From an uncultured Bacillota bacterium (GTDB taxonomy: Bacteria; Bacillota; UBA994; UBA5500), in NCBI GenBank assembly GCA_937874815.1, contig CALNBW010000298.1, positions 1 through 6,567 on the forward strand: DNA of 6,567 nucleotides. Direction: 5' to 3'. Each line of letters opens with the position of its first letter. Position 1 is the first letter of the stretch. The notes under the pieces are model-generated. The model saw only the letters and a list, made by a program, of their open reading frames with translations, searched no databases and was not told where the DNA came from. A program made the translations under genes and the position numbers. Shown here one piece after another: positions 6,563 through 6,567 of this stretch.

Positions 6563-6567
6563 CAGTC

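Larger units (their letters stand above)
6372..6567. other. 196-base gene-free tail after the permease
   Basis: No credible coding region, ribosome binding site with start codon, or known RNA gene is visible here. A C-run at 6378-6384 followed by GGAGGGC gives only a four-pair stem close to the permease stop, too weak to call a terminator. Two better inverted repeats are listed separately. The next gene presumably lies outside the window, on either strand. Confidence 0.5.

Overview
The window holds a compact run of five genes, all on the + strand. It looks like a nutrient-uptake and amino-acid metabolism cluster from a Firmicutes bacterium, most likely of the class Clostridia. That assignment is an inference. 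It rests on strong AGGAGG-type ribosome binding sites before every gene, a solute receptor built as a lipoprotein as in Gram-positive cells, roughly balanced base composition, and the general look of the proteins. I cannot name the species.

Layout: 1-80 is a G-rich leader. 81-1235 encodes a class V PLP aminotransferase of the alanine/serine/aspartate-glyoxylate type. 1290-2318 encodes a PLP-dependent aldolase of the low-specificity L-threonine aldolase (LtaE/GntG-like) family. 2428-3382 encodes a metal-dependent aminopeptidase-like protein (M29/NicX-like, COG2309 type) that is broken by a frameshift near 2518-2522. 3396-4394 encodes a TAXI-type TRAP receptor lipoprotein. 4491-6371 encodes the matching fused 4TM/12TM TRAP permease. 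A strong GC-rich hairpin lies between receptor and permease. The last 196 bases hold no gene I can recognise, but contain two inverted repeats, one with a perfect 10-bp stem.

Working model (inference): the TAXI receptor and permease import a small carboxylated compound. The M29/NicX-like enzyme, when intact, would process it or a derived peptide. The aldolase would split a beta-hydroxy-alpha-amino acid into glycine and an aldehyde, or run in reverse. The aminotransferase would interconvert glycine and glyoxylate against another amino acid. The pairing of a glyoxylate aminotransferase with a beta-hydroxy-amino-acid aldolase recalls the logic of the beta-hydroxyaspartate cycle, but with an unrelated aldolase fold, and no dehydratase or reductase is seen here. 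The frameshift means the processing step may be lost or altered in this strain.
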